Below are positions 32,779-42,424 of a stretch of 64,000 nucleotides of DNA, in pieces (the first letter of the stretch is position 1; every line of letters begins with the position of its first letter). The notes beneath the pieces are model-generated. The model ran no database searches. It was not told the origin of the DNA and worked only from the letters and a program-made list of their open reading frames with translations. The position numbers and the translations under genes are program-made. Source of the stretch: Bufo bufo (lineage: Eukaryota; Chordata; Amphibia; Anura; Bufonidae); assembly GCF_905171765.1 (NCBI RefSeq), contig NC_053397.1, forward strand, positions 110,253,295 to 110,317,294, written 5' to 3'.

Positions 32779-32984
32779 AGCACCACGACGGCCCCTACGG
32801 GGTGGCCTGCCTCTACCTGTAATTTTTTTTTAGATTAGTTAAGTTGTACTATGCGTGCAAGCTACTGTGACACCAGATATGAATGGCACTGTGCACTGGC
32901 AGAAGTAGACGCTGTAAGCCTGACACACACGCTTGCAGACAACTAACTGCTATTCAATCTATTACAGTCAAAATTAAAAAAAAA

Positions 32985-33408
32985 TTTAAATGTGCACTAC
33001 TGTTACACCAGATATGAGTTGCACTGGTGTGATACTGTGCCCTGGCAGGCCCTGAAACGCACACTTGTGAAGGAAAATGACTGCTATTATTTCACAGTCC
33101 AGACAGTGTTTTTTTTTTAAAATGAGCACCACTGTTACACAAGATATGAGTTGCACTGGTGTGACATTGTGCCCTGGCAGGCCCTGAAACGCACACGTGT
33201 GAAGGAAAATGACTGCTATTATTTCACAGTCCAAAAAGTTTTTTTTTTTTTTTTAAATGTACACCACTGTTACACCAGATACGAGTTGCACTGGTGTGAC
33301 ACTGTACCCTGGCAGGCCCTGAAACGCACACGTGTGAAGGAAAATGACTGCTATTATTTCACAGTCCAAAAAGTGTTTTTTTTTTTTTAAATGTGCACCA
33401 CTGTTACT
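32985..33408. repeat. Approx. 134-bp tandem repeat at hAT3 5' side
   Basis: Just over three units of 'gttacaccagatatgagttg', 'cactggtgtgac', 'ccctggcaggccctgaaacg' and a T-run, starting near 32990, 33123, 33258 and 33390. Small frames over the units are translations of the repeat. Confidence 0.9.
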
Positions 33409-34079
33409 TTCACACTTGCATTCGGGGTTCCGCTTGTGAGCTCCGTTTGAAGGCTCTCACAAGCGCCCCTGAACAGATCCGTACTGCCCCAATGCATTCT
33501 GAGTGGATGCAGATCCGCTCAGAATGCATCAGTTTGCAACGTTTGGCCTCCGTTCCACTCAGCAGGCGGACACCCGAACGCAGCTTGCAGCGTTTTCGTG
33601 TCCCCCTGGCCGTGCGGAGCCAAACGGATCCGTCCAGACTTACAATGAAAGTCAATGGGGACGGATCCGTTTGACGTTGACATAATATGGTGCATTTGCA
33701 AACGGACTTTCAATGTATAGTCAGGAGTCCCTATTAATATACCATCAGATCAGAGTTTTCTCCAATCCGATGGTATATTTTAACTTGAAGCGTCCCCATC
33801 ACCATGGGAACGCCTCTCTGTTAGAATATACCATCGGATTTGAGTTAGATCGTGAAACTCATATCCGACAGTATATTCTAACACAGAGGCGTTCCCATGG
33901 TGATGGGGACGCTTCAAGTTAGAATATACTAAAAGAACTGTGTACATGACTGCCCCCTGCTGCCTGGCAGGTGCTGCCAGGCAGCAGGGGGCAGACCCCC
34001 CCCCCTATATTTAACTCATTGGTGGCCAGTGCGGCCCCCCTCCCTCCCCCACTGTTTTTAACTCATTGGTGGCCAGTGT
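33409..34079. mobile_element. MITE sequence related to 7080-8905 and 41089
   Basis: Starts 'tttcacacttgcattcgggg', like the TTTCACACT-ended MITE at 41089. From 33640 to 34010 it matches the complement of 8700-8440 ('gacggatccgtttgac', 'gaagcgtccccatcaccatg', 'gttcccatggtgatgg'). It contains its own palindrome (33735-33935). No coding frame. The ends are not clear enough to call a target duplication. Confidence 0.55.
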
Positions 34080-34386
34080 ACATCGTGGTGGGTATATATT
34101 GTCAGAACATCTCAAGGAGAGGGAATTATTATGCAGTATCGGTGGAGCAATTATAGTCATACGACCAGCATATGACAGTAAAGCGGAAAAGCACCACCGA
34201 TGACGCCTACTCAAGCGGAGGACCATACCAGTGGAGCCATGGTTCCACACAGAGTTTCTTTCTTTTTGTGCATCGTGCTGTTTGGATACATTATGGACCT
34301 GTTTGGGTCATATGCTGGTCGTATGACTATAATTGCTCCACCGATACTGCTAATAATTCCCTCTCCTTGAGATGTTCTGACAATAT

Positions 34387-36443
34387 GATTTCAAAAATGA
34401 AATTAGTCATAAATGAGTCCTTATCAGACTGGAACGGATTACATGGACACCAGGAGAAATGGGACTACTTAAAAGGTGCATTATTGAAGGCAACAGAAAA
34501 TTGCATTAGACTTGTCAGTAAAAACAAAAAAAGGAGGAGACCACTGTGGTACTCAGCAGAAGTGGCCCAAATCATTGAAAATAAAAAGCTAGCATTTTGT
34601 AATTATAAAAAAACCCAGAGCAATGAAGATAAGGAAATCTACAAGATTAGGCAGAGAGAGGCCAAGCAAGTTATAAGAACTTCTAAAGCGCAGGCAGAAG
34701 AAAAACTAGCTCAGTCTATGAAAAAAGGGGATAAGACATTCTTCAGATATATAAATGAAAAAAGGAAATTAAAACAAGGAATAACTAAATTAAAAACAAA
34801 GGACGGAAGGTATGTAGAAGAGAATAAAGGGCTAGCCGACTGCCTTAATGAATACTTCTGTTCAGTTTTTACAAAAGAAAAAGGAGAAGGACCTCCACTA
34901 GAAAGAATGACTAATAAATCGTTTGATGCATGTATCTTTACAGAGGAAGATGTTCTAAGTTTGCTGTCTAAGGTGAAGACAAATAAGTCACAGGGGCCTG
35001 ATGAGATACACCCAAAATTATTAAAAGAGCTTAGTGGTGAGCTGGCAAAACCGTTAACAGATTTATTTAACCAATCATTAGTAACAGGAGTCGTCCCGGA
35101 AGATTGGAAATTGGCTAATGTCGTGCCCATTCACAAAAAAAGGTAGTAGGGAGGAATCGAGCAACTATAGACCAGTGAGTCTGACATCAATAGTAGGCAA
35201 ATTAATGGAAACTCTATTAAAGGATAGGATTGTGGAACATCTAAAATCCCATGGATTGCAAGATGAAAAACAACATGGGTTTACTTCAGGGAGATCATGT
35301 CAAACAAATCTTATAGATTTTTTTGACTGGGTGAATAAAATAATAGACGGTGGAGGTGCAGTAGACATCGCATATCTAGACTTTAGTAAGGCTTTTGACA
35401 CTGTCCCACATAGAAGACTTATCAATAAACTGCAGTCATTGAGCATGGACTCCCATATTGTTGAGTGGATTAGGCAGTGGCTGAGTGACAGACAACAGAG
35501 GGTGGTAGTCAATGGAGAACATTCAAAACAAGGTCATGTTACCAGTGGGGTTCCACAGGGATCTGTACTGGGACCGATTTTGTTTAATATCTTCATAAGT
35601 GATATTGCAAAAGGCCTCGCTGGTAAGGTTTGTCTTTTTGCTGATGACACAAAGATAGGTAACAGGGTTGATGTTCCTGGAGGGAAACGCCAAATGGAAA
35701 AGGATTTAGGAAAACTAGAAGAATGGTCAGAACTCTGGCAACTGAAATTTAATGTGGATAAGTGCAAGATAATGCACCTGGGGCGTAAAAACCCAAGGGC
35801 AGAATATAGAATATTTGACACAGTCCTGACCTCAGTATCTGAGGAAAGGGATTTAGGAGTAATTATTTCAGAAGACTTAAAGGTGGGAAGACAATGTAAT
35901 AGAGCAGCACGAAATGCCAGCAGAATGCTTGGATGTATAGGGAGAGGTATAAGCAGTAGAAAGAGTGAAGTGCTTATGCCGCTGTACAGAACACTGGTGA
36001 GACCTCACTTGGAGTATTGTGCGCAGTACTGGAGGCCATATCTCCAGAAGGATATAGATACTCTAGAGAGAGTTCAGAGAAGAGCTACTAAACTAGTACA
36101 TGGATTGCAGGATAAAACTTACCAGGAAAGGTTAAAGGACCTTAATATGTATAGCTTGGAAGAAAGAAGAGACAGAGGGGATATGATAGAAACTTTTAAA
36201 TACATAAAGGGAATCAACTCGGTAAAGGAAGAGAGCATATTTAAAAGAAGAAAAACTACCACAAGAGGACACAGTTTTAAATTAGAGGGGCAAAGGTTTA
36301 AAAGTAATATAAGGAAGTATTACTTTACTGAGAGAGTAGTGGATGCATGGAATAGCCTTCCTGCAGAAGTGGTAGCTGCAAATACAGTGAAGGGGTTTAA
36401 GCATGCATGGGATAGGCATAAGGCCATCCTTCATATAAGATAG
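34387..36443 (+). pseudogene. CR1 ORF2, reverse transcriptase, one frameshift
   Basis: The frame up to 35146 covers the linker and N-terminal palm (KKRRRPLWYSAEV, NKSQGPDEIHPKLLKE, GVVPEDWKLANVVPIHKK). A slip in an A-run near 35140 moves coding to the frame 35118-36443. That frame holds NYRPVSLTS, YLDFSKAFDTVPH (motif A), SGVPQGSVLGP (motif B region), CLFADDTK (motif C) and the conserved C-terminal tail with LERVQRRATKLV and WNSLPAEVV. Apart from the one frameshift it is well preserved, so the insertion looks fairly young. It copies CR1 RNA into the genome by target-primed reverse transcription in intact relatives. Confidence 0.88.
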
Positions 36444-36533
36444 GGCCGGTGGCTATCCATAGTATTCAGTATATTGGGCAGACTAGATGGGCCAAATGGT
36501 TCTTATCTGCCGACACATTCTATGTTTCTATGT
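34387..36533 (+). mobile_element. 5'-truncated CR1 LINE
   Basis: About 2.1 kb of a CR1-type LINE ending in 'cattctatgtttctatgt', the degenerate ATTCTATG octamer typical of CR1 3' ends. The pentamer AATAT flanks both sides (34382-34386 and 36534-36538). Restoring one copy heals the foldback arm. The endonuclease domain and the 5' UTR are missing. Confidence 0.85.
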
Positions 36534-36557
36534 AATATATACCCACCATGATGTACA

Positions 36558-36790
36558 ATCTAATCTTCTCTTTTCTTTTCTTTTCAATCTATCACTGCAC
36601 TGTGCACCCTACTCACCTGCTTATCACTTGTGTCTTTTCTTCTCTCGTGAAGTACATAATTACTTGGTTGTATTTTATTTTATCTATGTGTACCCTATTG
36701 GCACTTATTTTTGTGTATGATCAACATAATATTGTAGCAATTCAGCCCCCATGGTTGGGTGCCTCCATTAACACTTATGCTATATATATA
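36558..36790 (+). other. Unassigned, T-rich
   Basis: No gene. The (TA)n stretch ending at 36790 provided the TA target of the next Tc1-like element. Confidence 0.4.
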
Positions 36791-38368
36791 CACTGCTCAA
36801 AAAAATAAAGGGAACACTTAAACAACACAATGTAACTCCAAGTCAATCACACTTCTGTGAAATCAAACTGTCCACTTAGGAAGCAACACTGAGTGACAAT
36901 CAATTTCACATGCTGTTGTGCAAATGGGATAGACAACAGCTGGAAATTATAGGCAATTAGCAAGACACCCCCAATAAAGGAGTGGTTCTGCAGGTGGTAA
37001 CCACAGACTACTTCTCAGTTCCTATGTTTCCTGGCTGGTGTTTTGGTCACTTTTGAATGCTGGCGGTGCTTTCACTCTAGTGGTAGCATTAAACGGAGTC
37101 TACAACCCACACAAGTGGCTCAGGTAGTGCAGCTTATCCAGGATGGCACATCAATGCGAGCTGTGGCAAGAAGGTTTGCTGTGTCTGTCAGCGTAGTGTC
37201 CAGAGCATGGAGGCGCTACCAGGAGACAGGCCAGTACATCAGGAGACGTGGAGGAGGCCGTAGGAGGGCAACAACCCAGCAGCAGGACCGCTACCTCCGC
37301 CTTTGTGCAAGTAGGAACAGGAGGAGCACTGCCAGAGCCCTGCAAAATGACCTCCAGCAGGCCACAAATGTGCATGTGTCTGCTCAAACGGTCATAAACA
37401 GACTCCATGAGGGTGATATGAGGGCCCGACGTCCACAGGTGGGGGTTGTGCTTACAGCCCAACACCGTGCAGGACGTTTGGCATTTGCCAGAGAACACCA
37501 AGATTGGCAAATTCGCCACTGGCGCCCTGTGCTCTTCACAGATGAAAGCAGGTTCACACTGAGCACATGTGACAGACGTGACAGAGTCTGGAGACGCCGT
37601 GGAGAACGTTCTGCTGCCTGCAACATCCTCCAGCATGACCGGTTTGGCATTGGGTCAGTAATGGTGTGGGGTGGCATTTCTTTGGAGGGCCGCACACAGC
37701 CCTCCATGTGCTCGCCAGAGGTAGCCTGACTGCCATTAGGTACCGAGATGAGATCCTCAGACCCCTTTTGAGACCATATGCTGGTGCGGTTGGCCCTGGG
37801 TTCCTCCTAATGCAAGACAATGCTAGACCTCATGTGGCTGAAGTGTGTCAGCAGTTCCTGTAAGACGAAGGCATTGATGCTATGGACTGGCCCGCCCGTT
37901 CCCCAGACCTGAATCCAATTGAGCACATCTGGGACATCATGTCTTGCTCTATCCACCAACGTCACGTTGCACCACAGACTGTCCAGGAGTTGGCAGATGC
38001 TTTAGTCCAGGTCTGGGAGGAGATCCCTTAGGAGACCGTCCGCCACCTCATCAGGAGCATGCACAGGCATTGTAGGGAGGTCATACAGGCAAGTGGAGGC
38101 ACACTACTGAGCCTCATTTTCACTTGTTTTAAGGACATTACATCAAAGTTGGATCAGCCTGTAGTGTGTTTTTCCACTTTAATTTTGAGTGTGACTCCAA
38201 ATCCAGACCTCCATGGGCTAAAAATTTTTATTTCCATTTTTTATTTTTGTGTGATTTTGTTGTCAGCACATTCAACTATGTAAAGAACAAAGTATTTCAG
38301 AAAAATATTTTATTAATTCAGATCTAGGATGTGTTATTTTTGTGTTCCCTTTATTTTTTTGAGCAGTG
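36791..38368 (+). mobile_element. Tc1-like element with both ends
   Basis: Inverted repeats CACTGCTCAAAAAAATAAAG then GGAACAC at the left, and the exact complement at the right, bound 1,578 bases. TA flanks both ends (36789-36790 and 38369-38370). It contains a broken DD34E transposase. Confidence 0.9.
37043..38110 (+). pseudogene. Tc1 transposase, DD34E, frameshift and two stops
   Basis: Frame 37043-37729 has the helix-turn-helix N terminus ([20 protein letters not shown]), an Arg-rich linker (GGGRRRAT), catalytic FTDESRF and VMVWGGIS. A single-base change of register near 37700 moves coding to the frame from 37666, with [22 protein letters not shown] and PDLNPIEH. In-frame stops are at 37861 (TAA) and 38029 (TAG). 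Counting the first stop as one residue, 34 positions separate the second Asp and the Glu, so it is DD34E. Confidence 0.88.
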
Positions 38369-39439
38369 TATATATATATATCTGCTTCACGCATTAGCAC
38401 TTTATGTCAAGCTAAGTCAGCTGCTGCTTTGGGATACTGGCACTTGTGCCACTATTCCCTTTCACAATATATGGTATGCACCCTTTTATTGTTTATTGTC
38501 CATGGTGTGATTTTGATTATGATGAGTCTGAACATGGTCTTGTAATATATCATCGCCATGTGGTGGGGTGTAATCCACCTGTCCATAGCGCAATGTAGTC
38601 ACCTATTATCGAGTAGTATGAGGGGTTAACGATGTGTCTTGTTATACTGTTTTATTCTATCTTTTGTTCAGCTCCTACCTGCCGGCACTGCGGTCATGTG
38701 TTTGTTCACATGATCGCTCTGTCAGCCTAGTCCTGCCCCTACTGGGTGCTTTTGATTGGCTCTTCTGGTGGAGTCTGGGCGTGCCCTCTGACACATCTCT
38801 GACACTGCGGTCATGTGTTTGTTCACATGATCGCTCTGTCAGTCTAGTCCTGCCCCTACTAGGTGCTTTTGCCTCCACTGACTGGTCCTCAATTACTGGA
38901 GCTTCAACTACATTGGTGGCGTCATTCAGGTCCTGCAATCTTAATTTTCTTCCACACACCTGTGTGGGCACTATATAGGGGAGAGGTTTTTACATATTTC
39001 CATATCCCCGGAAGAAACCAGGTTTACTGGCGAAACGGCGTTGGGTCAGGAGTCGGCCGAGAGATCTTTGCACCACTCAGGGTATGTTTAATCTTGTCCT
39101 TGTACTTTAACCTCAATCTCTACAATTGCCTTCTTTGCACTTTGTTTGGGGCGTTGCTGTCATGAGGTTTTGAGGTATGCTTTTTTAGCTAGCATTCTTT
39201 TTTCCCTGTTGTTATTTTCATGCACTGATCTCCCGGCCTCTCCTTGGGTCCTGCTTCTCATCTGTGTGTCCTGCCTTCTTTTATCATGCATGTATGTGTT
39301 CATATATATTTATAATAAAGTCTTTTGGATTTTCATATATACGAAAGTCAGTTTCATTTTTTTGGTGATTATTATGACTCCTTGGGGGTCAGTTTTTTCG
39401 ATTTATTCAATATTTATTCTGTCCGGTTAATATTGGTTG
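38369..39439 (+). other. Repeat-derived non-coding, Penelope-like 3' features
   Basis: No coding gene. It holds a two-copy tandem repeat of period 122 ('cactgcggtcatgtgtttgt tcacatgatcgctctgtcag' at 38688 and 38810). Near 39003-39045 there is a degenerate hammerhead-like stretch in which CCAG/CTGG can pair ahead of GCGAAAC. An A-rich 'ataataaagtc' follows. The context, next to an inverted-arm structure, suggests Penelope-like leader sequence, but no protein remnant supports that. Confidence 0.35.
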
Positions 39440-40318
39440 AACATCCACACTATGTCACCTTGCTACTCTGTGGTCTCCTCATGCTGCTGCCACCTCCACA
39501 CTATGTCATGGGGTCACTCTGTGGCCTCCTGATGCTGCTGCAACCTCCACACTGTCATTGTGCCACTCTCTGACTTCCTCCTAATGCTGCTGCCACCTCC
39601 AGACTCTGTCATCGCTCATGCTGTTCCCACCCTCCCCACTTTATGACTGGGCCACTATTTTGTCTTTCGGCCTGGCTGACATCATCATTTATTTGACCCT
39701 TCTTCTAATCTGTCAGAAGGAAAAATGAGACGCACATGGGATCTTGTCTGTGTAACAGCTGTAAGGCATGTATGGTCCCATCAGAATTGGTTTGTGATTT
39801 GGTAGCCAAAAGCAGGAGTGGGTACAGAAGACATGCATATATTCCATTCATGTGTCATCTCTGTTTTGGATCCACCCCTGTTTTTTTTTCCATTAGCAAT
39901 ACTGATGGATTACTGACCAAATGCTGTGAAGGGGGGGCTCTACTTGTTTAAGCATTTAATAGAACAGGTTCTGTAGACATCTATGTGGAATCAGCTGCCG
40001 ATGGTGTAAAAGGAGTGCGCTTCTTCTTGGCGCTAACATGGACCTGTAAGTCTTAGTTCGTACTTGAGTTATTTGGTCAGTTTTTTTACCTGTGACTGCC
40101 CAAATAAGTGATGTGTGCAGTGATTCTAAGAGTGACGCCTCTCATCGGCATGTCATACTGACTCACAGTATTATTTCACTACCAGAGCAGACTCCCTACG
40201 CGTGTTACTGCAAGGCAAAGTGTTATACACCACTATAAAGGCTCTCTGCAGCCAGGAAATAGCAGTTTTTTAACGAAATTTGGCGCTAATAAATTCGGAT
40301 CGAACCAATTTTTTTTTT
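39440..40318 (+). other. hAT2 3' tail (after the large interruption)
   Basis: Begins with four more copies of the hAT2 52-54-bp minisatellite (39440-39640). It continues through a low-complexity 3' region to 'ggcgctaataaattcggatcgaacc', which is hAT subterminal-like. The terminal inverted repeat itself is missing, because the sequence changes to another repeat at about 40320. Confidence 0.65.
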
Positions 40319-40600
40319 AAAGAGGACCTTTCATCGGTCCAAACATTGTAAGATAATTATCAGACTACATAGAGCGGCGCCCAGGGATCTCGCTGCACTT
40401 ACTATTATCCCTGGGCGCCGCTCTGTTCGCCCGCTGTGTCCTCCGGTATCTTCACTGAATTGGTTCTACTAGGCGGAGTCTGCTCTGTTTCATCCTGGGC
40501 GTTTCTTCTCCCAGGCTGTAGCGCTGTCCAATCGCAGCGCAGAGCTCACAGCCTGGGAGAAACAGAACAGACTCCGCCTAGTAGAACCCCTCCATCCCTA
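40319..40600. mobile_element. Palindromic MITE
   Basis: Starts 'aaagaggacctttcatcggt'. It contains one hairpin of 'gagcggcgcccagggat' with 'atccctgggcgccgctc' (40373-40424), and a larger one pairing 'ctactaggcggagtctg' and 'ctcccaggctg' with their complements (40466-40588). It is a non-coding foldback repeat with undefined target duplication. Confidence 0.6.
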
Positions 40601-41088
40601 ATTTACTTTGCATTCTGTATTAAGAATGATATGATTTCCCCTTATAACGACGTTATAAGGGAAAATTATAAAATTCACACAACACCTAACCCAAACTTCT
40701 GTGAAGAAGTTAGGGTTCGGGTCTGGGTACCAAACATGCCGATTCTTCTCATGCACGTGTAAAACCATTAAACGCTTTGCACTCTCTCGGAAAAATCGTG
40801 CATTTTCCCTCAACGCACCCACATCCTATCCGGCCCTCACACGCCACGCCCGTGTGAAAGAGGCCTTAGGTTCCTCACTTTTCTATCATCCTTCTCCTTC
40901 TTATGCCCAAACATTGTCATCCTGCTGCCACCCCCAATATTGTGGACTATGCGCTTCCCAGTTTCCCAAAATACTATACAAATTATACTGCCATAAAGAT
41001 AGTCCCCCCCATAATAATAGTGCTCTTAGATTGCCCAGAATATTAATAGTGGCCCCCATAGGGACCCTAGTAGAAATAAAGCCAGTTA
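40601..41088. other. No gene; short repeat fragments
   Basis: It includes a small palindrome ('ccccttataacgacgttataaggg', 40638) and a 'gtgtgaaagaggcctta' motif (40853) that looks like the end of another MITE. No credible frames. Confidence 0.35.
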
Positions 41089-42174
41089 GGCTACTTTCAC
41101 ACTCCCGTTTTGGGCGGATCCATCAAGGATCTTCAAAAACGGATCCGTTACAATATTACAACCGCATGCATCTGTAACATCCTGAAGTAAGTCACCAAAC
41201 TTCTGTTCCCCTGCTTCATAATGTTAATGCGATTGTGTTTTTACCATCTTGTGTAATATAACTGTGTATTTGCCAGAATTAACATTTTTATGCCTGTTAT
41301 ATATATTTGCTGTAGTTCTTAATGTACATCAGCAGGTGGCAGCAGTATGCAACCGGTCAGAGTTAGCTTCTAGCCTGGAACAGACCATTCCAGGCTAGCT
41401 CCCCTCTTTCTGAGGAGGAGTGGAATGTTCTCACATCCTACTTCAGGGGGAGGAAGGAAAGTTCTAGGCAGTGTAACCAGCCCCCCTGCTGGGGTAGGCT
41501 GTGTTAGTAGGAGCTCCCAGAAACAGGGACCCCAACCAAGGAACCAAGCCTCGGCTGAGGCCCAGATCAACCTTCCCAGTCTGAGTCCCTTACCTCAGCT
41601 GGTGGACCAAGAAAGCAGCCCTTCACAGAACTATCAGATCTCCAGGAAGCCTCCACCATACCCTGCAAGCAGTCCTGTAAGTAAAGATCCAAAGATAAAG
41701 AGAAGATAAGTACTTCACCAGCTAGTCAGGCCCGAACCAAGCAGACCACAGACAGAGCAGAAGATAGATACCTCCCAGACTCTAATAGGCGTATGATCAG
41801 ATGCAGAATACTTATAAATTCCTGCCACATATTGCCAAAACCTGCTGGGACCCTAGACTAAAGCTGTAACTTGTATGGATCAAAGCTACATATCATAACA
41901 TCAAGTAAAGACAAGTTGGACCCTATTATCTGTGTGGATTTCCATCATTCCTCAGTTACTCCTATTAACAGCACTTATTTTGTTGCATGTGAGCCAGGAT
42001 ACAGGAGTCCAGCCGTACCAAGGTAGGAGACACTGTTGACACTACCAAATCTGCTATACAGAGACATTATCCCCCTCTGGCATTCCTTACCTAGTATGTG
42101 AGCTCATAACATCTTAAAGGGCCCTGCTACAGTACCTGCGCAAGCTGCAACTGGCGTCACGAACTTATACACAT

Positions 42175-42386
42175 TGTTGAGGGGAGTGTTAGATTTAAAT
42201 ATATATGTATATATGCCCTTACATATATGCATATATATATTGGCCCTTTTGCATGGGCCCGTCCGGGTAGTAGGTGTATACATAGAGATGTATGTGTGCC
42301 CCTTTGTCAGCATACATCTCTATGTATATAATATATGTATGGGTGGGCTTATTGCTGCCCATTGAGACCCCCTGTGTTATAATATG

Positions 42387-42424
<38 letters not shown>

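Larger units (their letters stand above)
28009..33408 (-). mobile_element. hAT3, right end truncated
   Basis: Begins TAGAGATGTCGCGAACATAA at 28009, followed by 'gttcgcgaatggcgaacgc' type subterminal motifs. The transposase runs leftward from 32778 to 29665. The promoter-side end has a four-copy tandem repeat (32985-33408) and then stops abruptly against a MITE at 33409, with no right inverted repeat. The 3' portion contains a second partial copy of the acidic coding block (28384-28662) and a duplicated 'cctgttacgtcccctatcag' segment (28700 and 28883). Confidence 0.75.
34075..36557. repeat. Foldback repeat, right arm split by CR1
   Basis: The left arm (34075-34176) and the right arm (34307-34386 continuing at 36534-36557) are inverted copies of about 100 bp: 'attgtcagaacatctcaagg' pairs with 'ccttgagatgttctgacaat', and 'tgtacatcgtggtgggtata' with 'tatacccaccatgatgtaca'. 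The CR1 at 34387-36533 separates the two parts of the right arm. The 130-bp spacer between the arms has no recognised content. Confidence 0.8.
9414..40318 (+). mobile_element. hAT2, exploded by nested insertions
   Basis: The left end TAGAGATGAGCGAA starts at 9414. Element sequence is interrupted at 9515 by hAT1, resumes at 17601, is interrupted by a Tc1 (18256-19468) and by a TTAA element (19720-22481), and then carries the broken transposase at 22680-25468. A 52-54-bp minisatellite in the 3' region stops near 25910 and resumes at about 39440. From there the tail runs to about 40318 ('aaattcggatcgaacc'), just short of a right terminal repeat. The element's own sequence adds up to roughly 5.3 kb. 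The right inverted repeat and the target duplication are missing. Continuity across 25911-39439 is inferred from the shared minisatellite and the hAT-like tail. Confidence 0.65.

Noticed and set aside
34176..34306. Coding spacer of the foldback element
   Set aside because: The frame over it continues from the arm into CR1 by chance; no independent domain is seen.
42151..42163. Primer binding site of an LTR element
   Set aside because: It falls inside the solo LTR defined by TG/CA ends and the CATC duplication, so it cannot be an internal primer site.
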